Below, piece by piece: positions 6,591-13,648 of a stretch of 22,048 nt of DNA. This stretch comes from DATEZO01 sp035255485 (GTDB lineage Bacteria > Pseudomonadota > Gammaproteobacteria > Burkholderiales > Burkholderiaceae_D). The notes below the pieces were generated by a model. The model was not told the origin of the DNA and did not search any database. It saw only the letters and a list, made by a program, of their open reading frames with translations. Position numbers and translations under genes: made by a program. The stretch lies in NCBI GenBank assembly GCA_035255485.1, contig DATEZO010000153.1:1-22048 (forward strand), written 5' to 3'. Every line of letters starts with the position of its first letter. Within the stretch, counting starts at the first letter, position 1.

Positions 6591-7130
6591 ATGGCACGTC
6601 TCCAAGCATTCTATAAAGAAAAAGTCGTTGGCGGCTTGACCGAAAAATTCGGCTATAAGTCGGCAATGGAAGTTCCGCGTTTGACCAAGATTACCCTTAA
6701 TATGGGTTTGTCGGAAGCGGTTGCAGACAAGAAAATCATCGAGCACGCGGTTGGTGATTTGACAAAGATTGCTGGCCAGAAGCCGGTCGTCACCAAGGCG
6801 CGTAAGGCAATTGCGGGCTTCAAGATTCGCGAAGGTTATCCAATCGGTTGCATGGTTACCTTGCGCGGTGCGCGCATGTATGAATTTCTTGATCGCTTGG
6901 TTACTGTTGCGCTGCCGCGCGTACGCGATTTCCGTGGTGTATCCGGACGGGCGTTCGATGGTCGTGGTAATTACAATATCGGGGTAAAAGAGCAAATTAT
7001 TTTCCCTGAGATTGAATACGACAAAATTGATGCATTGCGTGGCATGAATATCAGTATCACGACAACTGCCAAGACCGACGATGAAGCGAAAGCCCTCCTC
7101 GCCGCATTTAAATTTCCGTTCAGAAACTGA
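6591..7130 (+). CDS. rplE: 50S ribosomal protein L5
   Basis: The product is 179 residues, the typical bacterial length, with the motif RDFRGVSGRAFDGRGNYNIGVKEQ. L5 binds 5S rRNA in the central protuberance and contacts P-site tRNA and S13. In E. coli the S8 repressor site of the spc operon lies around the start of this gene. I could not confirm an equivalent S8 fold here by eye. Only 3 nt separate it from rplX. Confidence 0.97.
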   Translation: MARLQAFYKEKVVGGLTEKFGYKSAMEVPRLTKITLNMGLSEAVADKKIIEHAVGDLTKIAGQKPVVTKARKAIAGFKIREGYPIGCMVTLRGARMYEFLDRLVTVALPRVRDFRGVSGRAFDGRGNYNIGVKEQIIFPEIEYDKIDALRGMNISITTTAKTDDEAKALLAAFKFPFRN

Positions 7131-7137
7131 GGTTGCC

Positions 7138-7443
7138 ATGGCAAAACTGGCACTGATTAACCGTGAACAAAAGCGCGCCGACCTGGTGAAAAAATTTGCT
7201 GGCAAGCGCGCCGAGTTGAAGGCAATCATTGATGACCAATCGAAATCGGAAGAAGAGCGCTACGAGGCGCGCCTGAAATTACAGGCATTGCCGCGTAATG
7301 CCAATCCGACACGCCAACGTAATCGTTGTGCGCTGACCGGTCGTCCGCGCGGCACGTTCCGCAAATTCGGATTGGGCCGCACCAAGCTCCGTGAAGTCGC
7401 CATGCGAGGCGAGATTCCGGGTATGACTAAAGCTAGCTGGTAA
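7138..7443 (+). CDS. rpsN: 30S ribosomal protein S14, zinc-free long form
   Basis: The product is 101 residues (MAKLALINREQKRADLVKKF...). The conserved core RNRCALTGRPRGTFRKFGLGR has a single Cys, so this is the long C-minus form without the CxxC zinc ribbon. S14 is a late-assembling 30S head protein. I chose the ATG at 7138, preceded at 5 nt by GAGG (7129-7132), which overlaps the rplE stop. The frame remains open upstream into rplE, but that extension is not S14-like. Confidence 0.97.
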   Translation: MAKLALINREQKRADLVKKFAGKRAELKAIIDDQSKSEEERYEARLKLQALPRNANPTRQRNRCALTGRPRGTFRKFGLGRTKLREVAMRGEIPGMTKASW

Positions 7444-7457
7444 TAGGGGAACAAGCT

Positions 7458-7853
7458 ATGAGTATGAGCGATCCTATCGCCGATATGCTGACCCGCATCC
7501 GCAACGCACAAGGCGTACAGAAGACCCTGGTGGTCATGCCGTCGTCGAAAGTGAAAGTTGCCATTGCCAACGTCCTGAAGGACGAGGGTTACATAGAAGA
7601 TTTCGCAGTGTCTGAAGCTGCAGGCAAGGCGGAGTTGAAAATCGGTTTGAAATATTATGCCGGTCGCCCGGTTATCGAGCGCCTGGAGCGCGTATCCCGT
7701 CCAGGGCTGCGCATCTATAAAGGCAAGGATGATATTCCAAGTGTAATGAATGGCTTGGGTGTCGCGATTGTATCGACCCCAAAGGGCGTCATGACAGACC
7801 GCAAAGCGCGCGCAACCGGTGTCGGCGGCGAAGTAATTTGCTACGTGGCATAA
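7458..7853 (+). CDS. rpsH: 30S ribosomal protein S8
   Basis: The product is 131 residues (MSMSDPIADMLTRIRNAQ...), with the C-terminal signature STPKGVMTDRKARATGVGGEVICYV. S8 binds helix 21 of 16S rRNA and in E. coli represses the spc operon translationally. The ATG at 7458 is favoured by AGGGGA (7445-7450) at 7 nt and by the MSMSDPIADML start of betaproteobacterial relatives. A second in-frame ATG lies two codons later. Confidence 0.97.
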   Translation: MSMSDPIADMLTRIRNAQGVQKTLVVMPSSKVKVAIANVLKDEGYIEDFAVSEAAGKAELKIGLKYYAGRPVIERLERVSRPGLRIYKGKDDIPSVMNGLGVAIVSTPKGVMTDRKARATGVGGEVICYVA

Positions 7854-7863
7854 GGAGTGCAAC

Positions 7864-8397
7864 ATGTCTCGTGTAGGTAAAATGCCGATTGCACTGCCGA
7901 AGGGCGCGGAAGCGACCATTAGCGCAGAGCAGATCGTAGTTAAGGGCCCGTTGGGAGTGTTGTCCCAGAGTCTTACTGGCTTGGTAAATGTTAAAAATGA
8001 CAATGGCACGCTGACGTTTGAGCCTGCCAATGACAGCCGCGAAGCGAATGCGATGTCCGGCACCTTGCGTGCATTGATCAATAACATGGTCAACGGCGTC
8101 ACCAAAGGTTTTGAGAAAAAACTTTCTTTGGTAGGTGTGGGTTATCGTGCGCAAGTACAGGGCGATAATCTGAATCTGTCACTTGGTTTTTCGCATCCGG
8201 TCGTGCATCAGATGCCGCAAGGCGTGAAGTGCGAAACACCAACGCAAACCGAAATCCTGATCAAGGGAATCGATAAGCAAAAGGTGGGTCAGACCGCAGC
8301 TGAAGTTCGTGCTTACCGCAGCCCCGAGCCTTACAAGGGCAAGGGCGTCCGTTATGCGGACGAAGTGGTGACGCTTAAAGAAACCAAGAAGAAGTAA
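7864..8397 (+). CDS. rplF: 50S ribosomal protein L6
   Basis: The product is 177 residues, formed of two related domains, starting MSRVGKMPIALPKG. The C-terminal signature PEPYKGKGVRYADE is present. L6 lies near the GTPase centre and sarcin-ricin loop of 23S rRNA. AAGGAG (7852-7857) overlaps the rpsH stop and sits 6 nt before the ATG. Length and context are standard. Confidence 0.98.
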   Translation: MSRVGKMPIALPKGAEATISAEQIVVKGPLGVLSQSLTGLVNVKNDNGTLTFEPANDSREANAMSGTLRALINNMVNGVTKGFEKKLSLVGVGYRAQVQGDNLNLSLGFSHPVVHQMPQGVKCETPTQTEILIKGIDKQKVGQTAAEVRAYRSPEPYKGKGVRYADEVVTLKETKKK

Positions 8398-8409
8398 TAG
8401 AGGGTGACG

Positions 8410-8772
8410 ATGGACAAGAAACAATCACGTCTGCGCCGCGCACGTCAAACCCGTGCCAAGATCGCAGAATTAAAGGTGAATCGCCTGGCAGTGCATCGCA
8501 CCAATTTGCATATTTACGCCACAATCACCAGTCCGGACGCAAAGGTATTGGCGTCCGCCTCCACACTCGAAGCAGAAGTACGTCAAGAGCTGGCTGGCCA
8601 ATCGGGCAAGGGCGGCAATGCCGCAGCGGCAGCCCTGGTGGGCAAGCGCGTAGCTGAGAAGGCGCTGCAAGCCGGTATTGCTGAAGTTGCGTTTGATCGC
8701 TCCGGTTTCCGTTATCACGGCCGTATCAAGGCAGTTGCTGAAGCTGCGCGTGAAGCTGGTCTGAAGTTCTAA
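8410..8772 (+). CDS. rplR: 50S ribosomal protein L18
   Basis: The product is 120 residues (MDKKQSRLRRARQTRAKIAE...), ending in the conserved FDRSGFRYHGRIKAVAEAAREAGL region. L18 binds 5S rRNA and brings it into the 50S subunit with L5. I chose the ATG at 8410. AGAGGG (8399-8404) is 5 nt away, whereas the in-frame GTG at 8404 would overlap that Shine-Dalgarno. rplF ends in tandem stops (TAATAG) just before it. Confidence 0.96.
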   Translation: MDKKQSRLRRARQTRAKIAELKVNRLAVHRTNLHIYATITSPDAKVLASASTLEAEVRQELAGQSGKGGNAAAAALVGKRVAEKALQAGIAEVAFDRSGFRYHGRIKAVAEAAREAGLKF

Positions 8773-8784
8773 GGAAGAATCGTC

Positions 8785-9303
8785 ATGGCAAAAATGCAAT
8801 CCAAAATGCAAAGCGAAAAGCCGGATGATGGCATGCGCGAGAAAATGATTGCGGTTAACCGTGTGACCAAAGTGGTCAAAGGTGGCCGTATCATGGGTTT
8901 TGCAGCGCTGGCCGTAGTCGGCGACGGTGATGGCCGTATCGGCATGGGCAAGGGCAAATCAAAAGAAGTGCCGGTCGCAGTGCAAAAAGCAATGGAAGAA
9001 GCGCGTCGCAAGATGATCAAGGTGACGCTGAAAAACGGCACGTTGCAACATACCGTAACCGGCAAGCATGGCGCGTCGTCGGTAATGATGTCGCCCGCCA
9101 AGGATGGTGCCGGCGTGATCGCGGGTGGCCCAATGCGCGCAATTTTCGAAGTGATGGGCGTGACCAATGTGGTTGCAAAGTCCAACGGTTCGACGAACCC
9201 ATACAATATGGTCCGTGCAACGATCGACGGCTTGTCCAAGATGAATACGCCTTCGGAAATTGCTGCCAAGCGTGGCAAATCCATTGAAGAAATTCTGGGC
9301 TGA
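8785..9303 (+). CDS. rpsE: 30S ribosomal protein S5
   Basis: The product is 172 residues. The N-terminal double-stranded-RNA-binding-like S5 domain carries VNRVTKVVKGGRIMGFAAL and GDGDGRIGMGKGKSKEVP; the C-terminal domain follows. S5 lines the mRNA entry channel with S3 and S4 and affects decoding fidelity. The N-terminus has a short Gln/Lys/Met-rich lead (MAKMQSKMQSEKPDDG) before the conserved part. AAGGA lies 9 nt upstream. Confidence 0.97.
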   Translation: MAKMQSKMQSEKPDDGMREKMIAVNRVTKVVKGGRIMGFAALAVVGDGDGRIGMGKGKSKEVPVAVQKAMEEARRKMIKVTLKNGTLQHTVTGKHGASSVMMSPAKDGAGVIAGGPMRAIFEVMGVTNVVAKSNGSTNPYNMVRATIDGLSKMNTPSEIAAKRGKSIEEILG

Positions 9304-9313
9304 GGTGATCAAA

Positions 9314-9493
9314 ATGACAAAAACAGTCAAAGTGCAATTGGTCAAGGGGCTGATCGGCACGCGCGAAAGCCATCGTGCAACAGTGCGCGGTCTTGGTCTG
9401 CGTCGCGTGAACTCGGTTTCCGAACTGCAGGACACGCCGTCAGTACGCGGCATGATCAATAAAGTATCGTATCTCGTGAAAGTGGTGTCGTAA
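9314..9493 (+). CDS. rpmD: 50S ribosomal protein L30
   Basis: The product is 59 residues (MTKTVKVQLVKGLIGTRESHRATVRGLGLRR...), the normal size for this small 50S protein, which binds 23S rRNA near L5 and 5S rRNA. I chose the ATG at 9314 with GAGG (9302-9305) upstream. The frame stays open upstream into rpsE, but that part is not L30-like. Confidence 0.96.
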   Translation: MTKTVKVQLVKGLIGTRESHRATVRGLGLRRVNSVSELQDTPSVRGMINKVSYLVKVVS

Positions 9494-9521
9494 GCCGCAA
9501 GGCTTGCGAACGGAGCAAATC

Positions 9522-9953
9522 ATGGAATTGAACAACATTCAGCCCGCCGATGGCGCAAAACACGCAAAACGTCGCGTAGGCCGCGGTATTGGATCGGGCA
9601 TTGGCAAGACTGCGGGTCGTGGTCACAAAGGCCAGAAATCTCGTGCCGGTGGTTTTCACAAGGTTGGTTTCGAGGGTGGTCAGATGCCACTGCAACGCCG
9701 TTTGCCGAAGCGTGGTTTCAAGTCGCTGGCAACACCGTTCAAAGCGGAAGTGCGCCTCGGCGATCTGGACAAGCTGCCCGTACCGGAAGTCGATATGCTG
9801 GCATTGAAACAAGCCGGTTTGATCTCTGAATTGACGCGCGTTGCACGTGTCATCCTGTCGGGTGAAATCACGAAAAAGATTACGCTGAAAGGCGTAATTG
9901 CAACCAAAGGTGCAAAAGCTGCAATTGAAGCCGCTGGCGGTTCGGTTGCGTAA
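9522..9953 (+). CDS. rplO: 50S ribosomal protein L15
   Basis: The product is 143 residues, starting MELNNIQPADGAKHAKRRVGRG. A Gly-rich basic N-terminal arm (GSGIGKTAGRGHKGQKSRAGG) penetrates 23S rRNA and a globular C-terminal part follows. L15 is a late-assembly organiser of the 50S subunit. I chose the ATG at 9522, 5 nt after CGGAGC (9511-9516). An upstream in-frame ATG at 9504 would swallow that Shine-Dalgarno. Confidence 0.97.
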   Translation: MELNNIQPADGAKHAKRRVGRGIGSGIGKTAGRGHKGQKSRAGGFHKVGFEGGQMPLQRRLPKRGFKSLATPFKAEVRLGDLDKLPVPEVDMLALKQAGLISELTRVARVILSGEITKKITLKGVIATKGAKAAIEAAGGSVA

Positions 9954-9978
9954 GCGAACGGTTTAACCGGAGTAAATA

Positions 9979-11310
9979 TTGGCGACTGCTCCTCAACTAG
10001 CCAAGAGCGCTGCAAGTGGATTCCCTTGGGGACGCTTGTGGTTCTTGCTGGCGGCATTAGTGGTTTATCGTGTTGGCGCGCATATCCCGGTACCCGGGAT
10101 TGATCCGACGCAGTTGTCGCAACTGTTCAATCAGAATCAGGGCGGCATCTTGGGCATGTTTAACATGTTCTCTGGTGGCGCCTTATCGCGCTTCACGGTT
10201 TTTGCACTTGGAATCATGCCGTATATCTCGGCGTCGATCATCATGCAATTGATGTCGGTCGTTTCGCCGCAACTCGAAGCATTGAAGAAGGAAGGCGAAT
10301 CCGGGCGCCGCAAGATTACGCAATACACACGCTACGGCACGCTGGTTCTGGCGACATTTCAGGCTTTGGGCATTGCAGTTGCGCTGGAGTCGCAAGCCGG
10401 CCTGGTGCTGGATCCCGGTTTGGCGTTTCGTTTTACGACGGTTGTGACGCTGGTGACCGGAACGATGTTCCTGATGTGGCTGGGTGAGCAGATTACCGAG
10501 CGCGGTCTGGGCAACGGAATTTCGATCATTATTTTTGCCGGCATTGCTGCAGGTTTACCCAATGCATTGGGTGGATTGTTTGAATTGGTTCGTACCGGAT
10601 CGATGAATGCGCTGTCGGCGATTTTGATTTGCGTGATCGTTGCTGCCGTAACCTTCGTGGTTGTATTTATTGAACGCGGCCAGCGCAAGATTTTGGTTAA
10701 TTATGCGAAACGCCAGGTGGGCAACAAGATTTATGGCGGTCAAAGTAGTCATTTGCCGTTGAAGTTGAATATGTCGGGCGTAATACCACCGATTTTTGCA
10801 TCTTCGATCATTTTGTTCCCGGCGACAATTACGAGCTGGTTCACATCGGGCGATACGAATAATCCGTTCATCCGGTTTCTGAAGGATCTGGCGGCCTCGT
10901 TGGCGCCAGGCGAGCCGATTCATGCGCTGCTGTATGCGATTGCCATTGTATTCTTTTGCTTCTTTTATACCGCTTTGGTATTTAATAGCAAAGAGACGGC
11001 AGACAATCTGAAGAAGAGCGGTGCGTTTGTACCGGGGATTCGTCCAGGAGATCAGACGGCGCGCTATATTGACAAGATTTTGACGCGGTTAACTTTGGCT
11101 GGTGCGGTATATATCACGCTGGTATGCTTGTTGCCGGAGTTCTTGATCGCACGCTGGAAAGTACCGTTTTATTTTGGTGGCACGTCGCTGCTGATTATTG
11201 TTGTGGTAACGATGGACTTCATGGCGCAGGTACAAAACTACGTGATGTCGCAGCAGTATGACTCGTTGCTCCGTAAAGCGAATTTCAAGGGTGGGATGCC
11301 ATTGCGATAA
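9979..11310 (+). CDS. secY: Preprotein translocase channel subunit SecY (TTG start)
   Basis: The product is 443 residues with ten hydrophobic segments expected for SecY. Recognisable parts are WFLLAALVVYRVGAHIPVPGID (TM1), GGALSRFTVFALGIMPYISASI (plug/TM2) and the cytoplasmic loop YAKRQVGNKIYGGQSSHLPLK. SecY forms the inner-membrane protein-conducting channel with SecE and SecG and receives SecA or ribosomes. The start is TTG, supported by CCGGAG (9967-9972) 6 nt upstream and by the MATAPQLAK beginning typical of the order. No ATG gives a complete first membrane segment. It closes the spc block, as usual. Confidence 0.96.
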   Translation: MATAPQLAKSAASGFPWGRLWFLLAALVVYRVGAHIPVPGIDPTQLSQLFNQNQGGILGMFNMFSGGALSRFTVFALGIMPYISASIIMQLMSVVSPQLEALKKEGESGRRKITQYTRYGTLVLATFQALGIAVALESQAGLVLDPGLAFRFTTVVTLVTGTMFLMWLGEQITERGLGNGISIIIFAGIAAGLPNALGGLFELVRTGSMNALSAILICVIVAAVTFVVVFIERGQRKILVNYAKRQVGNKIYGGQSSHLPLKLNMSGVIPPIFASSIILFPATITSWFTSGDTNNPFIRFLKDLAASLAPGEPIHALLYAIAIVFFCFFYTALVFNSKETADNLKKSGAFVPGIRPGDQTARYIDKILTRLTLAGAVYITLVCLLPEFLIARWKVPFYFGGTSLLIIVVVTMDFMAQVQNYVMSQQYDSLLRKANFKGGMPLR

Positions 11311-11350
11311 AAAGTAATGGCAAAAGCTCCCACGAGAATGAGCGGACCGC

Positions 11351-11569
11351 ATGGCAAAAGATGACGTTATCCAGATGCAGGGGGAGGTTCTTGAAAACCT
11401 TCCGAATGCAACGTTTCGAGTCAAGCTGGAAAATGGGCATATTGTTCTCGGCCATATTTCCGGCAAGATGCGGATGAATTACATTCGCATCCTTCCGGGT
11501 GATAAGGTGACGGTGGAATTGACGCCTTATGATCTGAGTCGGGCGCGCATTGTTTTCCGCACCAAATGA
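11351..11569 (+). CDS. infA: Translation initiation factor IF-1
   Basis: The product is 72 residues (MAKDDVIQMQGEVLENLPNATFRVKLENG...), a single S1-like OB fold ending in SRARIVFRTK. IF-1 blocks the A site during initiation and assists IF-2 and IF-3. The Shine-Dalgarno is weak (GAGCGGA). A 15-codon frame starting at 11317 overlaps the infA start. Location between secY and rpmJ is standard in betaproteobacteria. Burkholderiales often carry a second infA elsewhere, so this may be one of two. Confidence 0.96.
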   Translation: MAKDDVIQMQGEVLENLPNATFRVKLENGHIVLGHISGKMRMNYIRILPGDKVTVELTPYDLSRARIVFRTK

Positions 11570-11647
11570 TGATTTATGTTGAGGATAGGCTGTGGCTTCA
11601 CCAAGCCCGGTCCCGCAGTATTTTAAAAATGAAAGAAGAGGGCGAAA

Positions 11648-11761
11648 ATGAAAGTGCTCGCATCAGTCAAGCGGATCTGCCGCAACTGTAAGATCATCAA
11701 GCGCAAGGGCGTCGTTCGTGTGATTTGCACGGAGCCGCGCCATAAGCAGCGCCAAGGTTAA
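11648..11761 (+). CDS. rpmJ: 50S ribosomal protein L36, zinc-binding form
   Basis: This short gene encodes 37 residues (MKVLASVKRICRNCKIIKRK then a basic end). The zinc ligands are intact: C11, C14, C27 and H32. L36 is the smallest 50S protein and binds 23S rRNA late in assembly. AGAGGG (11637-11642) lies 5 nt before the ATG. This is the C-plus form, in contrast to the zinc-free S14 and S4 in the same cluster. Confidence 0.97.
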   Translation: MKVLASVKRICRNCKIIKRKGVVRVICTEPRHKQRQG

Positions 11762-11788
11762 TTAACGTTATTGATCGAGGAATAACGA

Positions 11789-12154
11789 ATGGCACGTATT
11801 GCAGGGGTAAACATCCCCAACCATCAGCACACCGTGATCGGCTTGACTGCGATTTATGGTATCGGACGTCCGCGCGCGGAAACCATTTGCGTCAAGACCG
11901 GGGTTCCGACCACCAAGAAGGTCAAGGACCTGGATGATAACGAGCTGGAAAAGTTGCGCGATGAGATCGGCAGATTCATTGTCGAGGGAGATTTGCGTCG
12001 CGAAGTCTCGATGAATATCAAGCGTTTGATGGATTTGGGCTGCTATCGCGGCCTGCGTCATCGCAAGGGCTTGCCGGTTCGCGGCCAGCGTACCCGTACC
12101 AATGCACGTACCCGCAAGGGACCGCGCAAGGCAGCAGCTTCGCTGAAGAAATAA
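11789..12154 (+). CDS. rpsM: 30S ribosomal protein S13
   Basis: The product is 121 residues (MARIAGVNIPNHQHTVIGLTAIYGIG...), with helix-hairpin-helix-like motifs and the conserved GLPVRGQRTRTNARTRKG tail. S13 sits at the top of the 30S head and contacts P-site tRNA and L5. GAGG (11777-11780) lies 8 nt upstream. In E. coli the S4 repressor pseudoknot is just upstream of this gene. Here only 27 nt separate it from rpmJ, too little for that full structure. Confidence 0.98.
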   Translation: MARIAGVNIPNHQHTVIGLTAIYGIGRPRAETICVKTGVPTTKKVKDLDDNELEKLRDEIGRFIVEGDLRREVSMNIKRLMDLGCYRGLRHRKGLPVRGQRTRTNARTRKGPRKAAASLKK

Positions 12155-12199
12155 GCCAAGCAAGCAGTTTGAGTAGCCGTCGGATTCAAGGAAACAATC

Positions 12200-12604
12200 A
12201 TGGCAAAAGCCCCAAATAACGCCGCAGCAGCACGTGTGCGTAAAAAAGTTAAAAAGAACGTTGCTGAAGGTATTGCGCATATTCATGCATCTTTCAATAA
12301 CACCATCATTACGATCACCGATCGTCAAGGCAATGCATTGTCCTGGGCAACATCTGGCGGCGCAGGTTTCAAAGGCTCGCGCAAATCGACGCCTTTTGCA
12401 GCGCAGGTCGCGGCTGAAGCTGCCGGCAAGGTGGCTGTCGAGTACGGTGTAAAGAATCTGGAAATTCGCATCAAGGGTCCTGGCCCTGGCCGCGAGTCGG
12501 CAGTTCGTGCACTGAATGGCCTTGGCATCAAGATCACGCAGATTCAGGATGTAACGCCAGTGCCGCATAACGGCTGCCGGCCACCGAAACGCCGCCGCAT
12601 TTGA
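12200..12604 (+). CDS. rpsK: 30S ribosomal protein S11
   Basis: The product is 134 residues with the conserved core IHASFNNTIITITDRQGNALSW and the end PHNGCRPPKRRRI. S11 lies on the 30S platform near the E site and the anti-Shine-Dalgarno end of 16S rRNA. AAGGAAA lies a few nucleotides upstream of the ATG. The N-terminus is slightly longer than in E. coli (129 residues). A long gap with a terminator follows before rpsD. Confidence 0.97.
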   Translation: MAKAPNNAAAARVRKKVKKNVAEGIAHIHASFNNTIITITDRQGNALSWATSGGAGFKGSRKSTPFAAQVAAEAAGKVAVEYGVKNLEIRIKGPGPGRESAVRALNGLGIKITQIQDVTPVPHNGCRPPKRRRI

Positions 12605-12730
12605 TCGACTCAGGATCTCGGGAGGGAGCGACAAGCTGTCGATTTTATTCCGAATCGAGATAACTCGAATCGAACGGCGTTGTGCCAGGCATTATTTGGC
12701 AATGGTAGAAAATGCAGTAGCAGTAAGCTG

Positions 12731-12761
12731 CCCGCCAATGATCTTGGCGGGTTTTGTTCTT
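12731..12761 (+). terminator. Intrinsic terminator between rpsK and rpsD
   Basis: CCCGCCAA (12731-12738) and TTGGCGGG (12744-12751) form a perfect 8-bp stem with a 5-nt loop, followed directly by TTTTGTTCTT. This is a canonical Rho-independent terminator inside what is usually one alpha-operon transcript. It may be partial or regulated. Confidence 0.85.
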
Positions 12762-12770
12762 AAGCCCACC

Positions 12771-12793
12771 GTCTGATTGCAATTGCATCAGAC
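12771..12793 (+). repeat. 23-nt near-perfect dyad downstream of the terminator
   Basis: GTCTGAT (12771-12777) and ATCAGAC (12787-12793) are perfect inverted arms around TGCAATTGC, whose inner GCAATTGC is itself palindromic. Only one position per arm breaks the symmetry. It may be a protein-binding operator or a hairpin of the rpsD leader; no regulator can be named. Confidence 0.6.
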
Positions 12794-12851
12794 TAGCGCC
12801 TGGCGGATTCATGTCGTATATGGATTCGAGCGGGGCGTCATTTAATGTTGG

Positions 12852-12897
12852 AAGCTGAGTAATGAGCCACGCCGTAGTGTTGCGTGAACTCAGTCTT
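12852..12897 (+). promoter_or_regulatory. rpsD leader hairpin
   Basis: CTGAGT (12855-12860) pairs with ACTCAG (12888-12893). Three further pairs (AAG with CTT) extend the stem past one bulged T, enclosing a 27-nt region. It ends 13 nt before the rpsD Shine-Dalgarno AAGG (12911-12914). S4 autoregulates its operon in E. coli, so S4 binding here is a reasonable but untested idea. Confidence 0.35.
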
Positions 12898-12922
12898 GCA
12901 ATGATCAAAAAAGGAAAATCTC

Positions 12923-13546
12923 GTGGCACGTTATATTGGACCTAAAGCAAAACTCTCTCGCCGTGAAGGCACTGACCTGTTCCTGAAAAGCGCACGACGC
13001 TCGCTGGATTCGAAGTGCAAACTCGACTCCAAGCCAGGACAGCATGGCCGCACTTCCGGCGCACGCACTTCCGACTACGGCAACCAGTTGCGTGAAAAGC
13101 AAAAAGTCAAGCGCATGTACGGTATTCTTGAGCGTCAGTTCCGCCGCTACTTTGCCGAAGCGGATCGCCGCAAGGGTAATACGGGCGAGACGTTGCTGAA
13201 ACTGCTGGAAGCGCGTCTGGACAATGTCGCTTATCGCATGGGGTTCGGTTCTACCCGTGCTGAAGCGCGCCAGCTGGTCAGCCACAAGGCACTGACTGTG
13301 AATGGCATCGTAGTCAATATCGCTTCCTATCAGGTAAAGCCGGGCGATGTGGTCGCGATCCGCGAAAAAGCGAAAAAGCAGACCCGTATCGTTGAATCAC
13401 TGTCTTTGGCCGAACAAATCGGTATCGCTTCGTGGGTTTCGGTGGATGCGAAGAAAATGGAAGGCGTATTCAAGTCGATGCCGGACCGCACCGAGATTGC
13501 CAATGATGTCAATGAATCGCTGATCGTTGAATTGTATTCGCGTTAA
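12923..13546 (+). CDS. rpsD: 30S ribosomal protein S4, zinc-free (GTG start)
   Basis: The product is 207 residues, starting MARYIGPKAKLSRREGTDLFL. The central S4 RNA-binding domain lies near residues 95-160 (LLEARLDNVAYRMGFGSTRAEARQLVSHKALTVNG). S4 nucleates 16S 5'-domain assembly, affects accuracy and represses its operon in E. coli. Only one N-terminal Cys (C32) is present, so this is the zinc-free form. The start is GTG, with AAGG 8 nt upstream, which may lower or regulate initiation. Intrinsic terminators lie on both sides, so S4 probably has its own transcript. Confidence 0.97.
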   Translation: MARYIGPKAKLSRREGTDLFLKSARRSLDSKCKLDSKPGQHGRTSGARTSDYGNQLREKQKVKRMYGILERQFRRYFAEADRRKGNTGETLLKLLEARLDNVAYRMGFGSTRAEARQLVSHKALTVNGIVVNIASYQVKPGDVVAIREKAKKQTRIVESLSLAEQIGIASWVSVDAKKMEGVFKSMPDRTEIANDVNESLIVELYSR

Positions 13547-13559
13547 TTTTGATTTTTCC

Positions 13560-13592
13560 GCCCGTCTCCTGAAGCCAGGGGCGGGCTTCTTT
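13560..13592 (+). terminator. Intrinsic terminator between rpsD and rpoA
   Basis: GCCCGTCTC (13560-13568) pairs with GGGGCGGGC (13578-13586), 9 pairs with two G-U, around a 9-nt loop. TTCTTT follows. It starts 13 nt after the rpsD stop. It is probably a real but perhaps leaky terminator, since rpoA and rplQ lie beyond it and no strong rpoA promoter is evident. Confidence 0.75.
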
Positions 13593-13648
13593 GTAATGCC
13601 ATCAGCCTTATCGGTGTAACGAGCCGAGGGTATTGAAAAGGACATTCC

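Larger units (their letters stand above)
12605..12922 (+). other. rpsK-rpsD intergenic region
   Basis: I see no gene here. In order it holds: a 9-bp imperfect hairpin (12651-12672, one mismatch, loop ATAA), an intrinsic terminator (12731-12761), a 23-nt dyad (12771-12793), and a leader hairpin (12852-12897) before the rpsD ribosome-binding site. TTTAAT at 12841-12846 is -10-like but has no acceptable -35 box, so the rpsD promoter is unresolved. In many bacteria rpsK and rpsD are adjacent with little gap. Confidence 0.7.

Noticed and set aside
6027..7229. 400-codon open frame on the - strand across rplN-rplX-rplE
   Set aside because: It is antisense to certain genes and spans their intergenic junctions with no domain logic; an artefact of third-base composition.
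12629..12648. CGACA/TGTCG hairpin followed by ATTTTATT after rpsK
   Set aside because: The stem is only 5 bp with a 3-nt loop; the much stronger terminator at 12731-12761 is the better candidate.
13591..13620. Possible rpoA promoter TTGTAA-N18-TGTAAC
   Set aside because: Both hexamers match only four of six positions, the spacing is long and the -35 overlaps the terminator tail; not strong enough to list.
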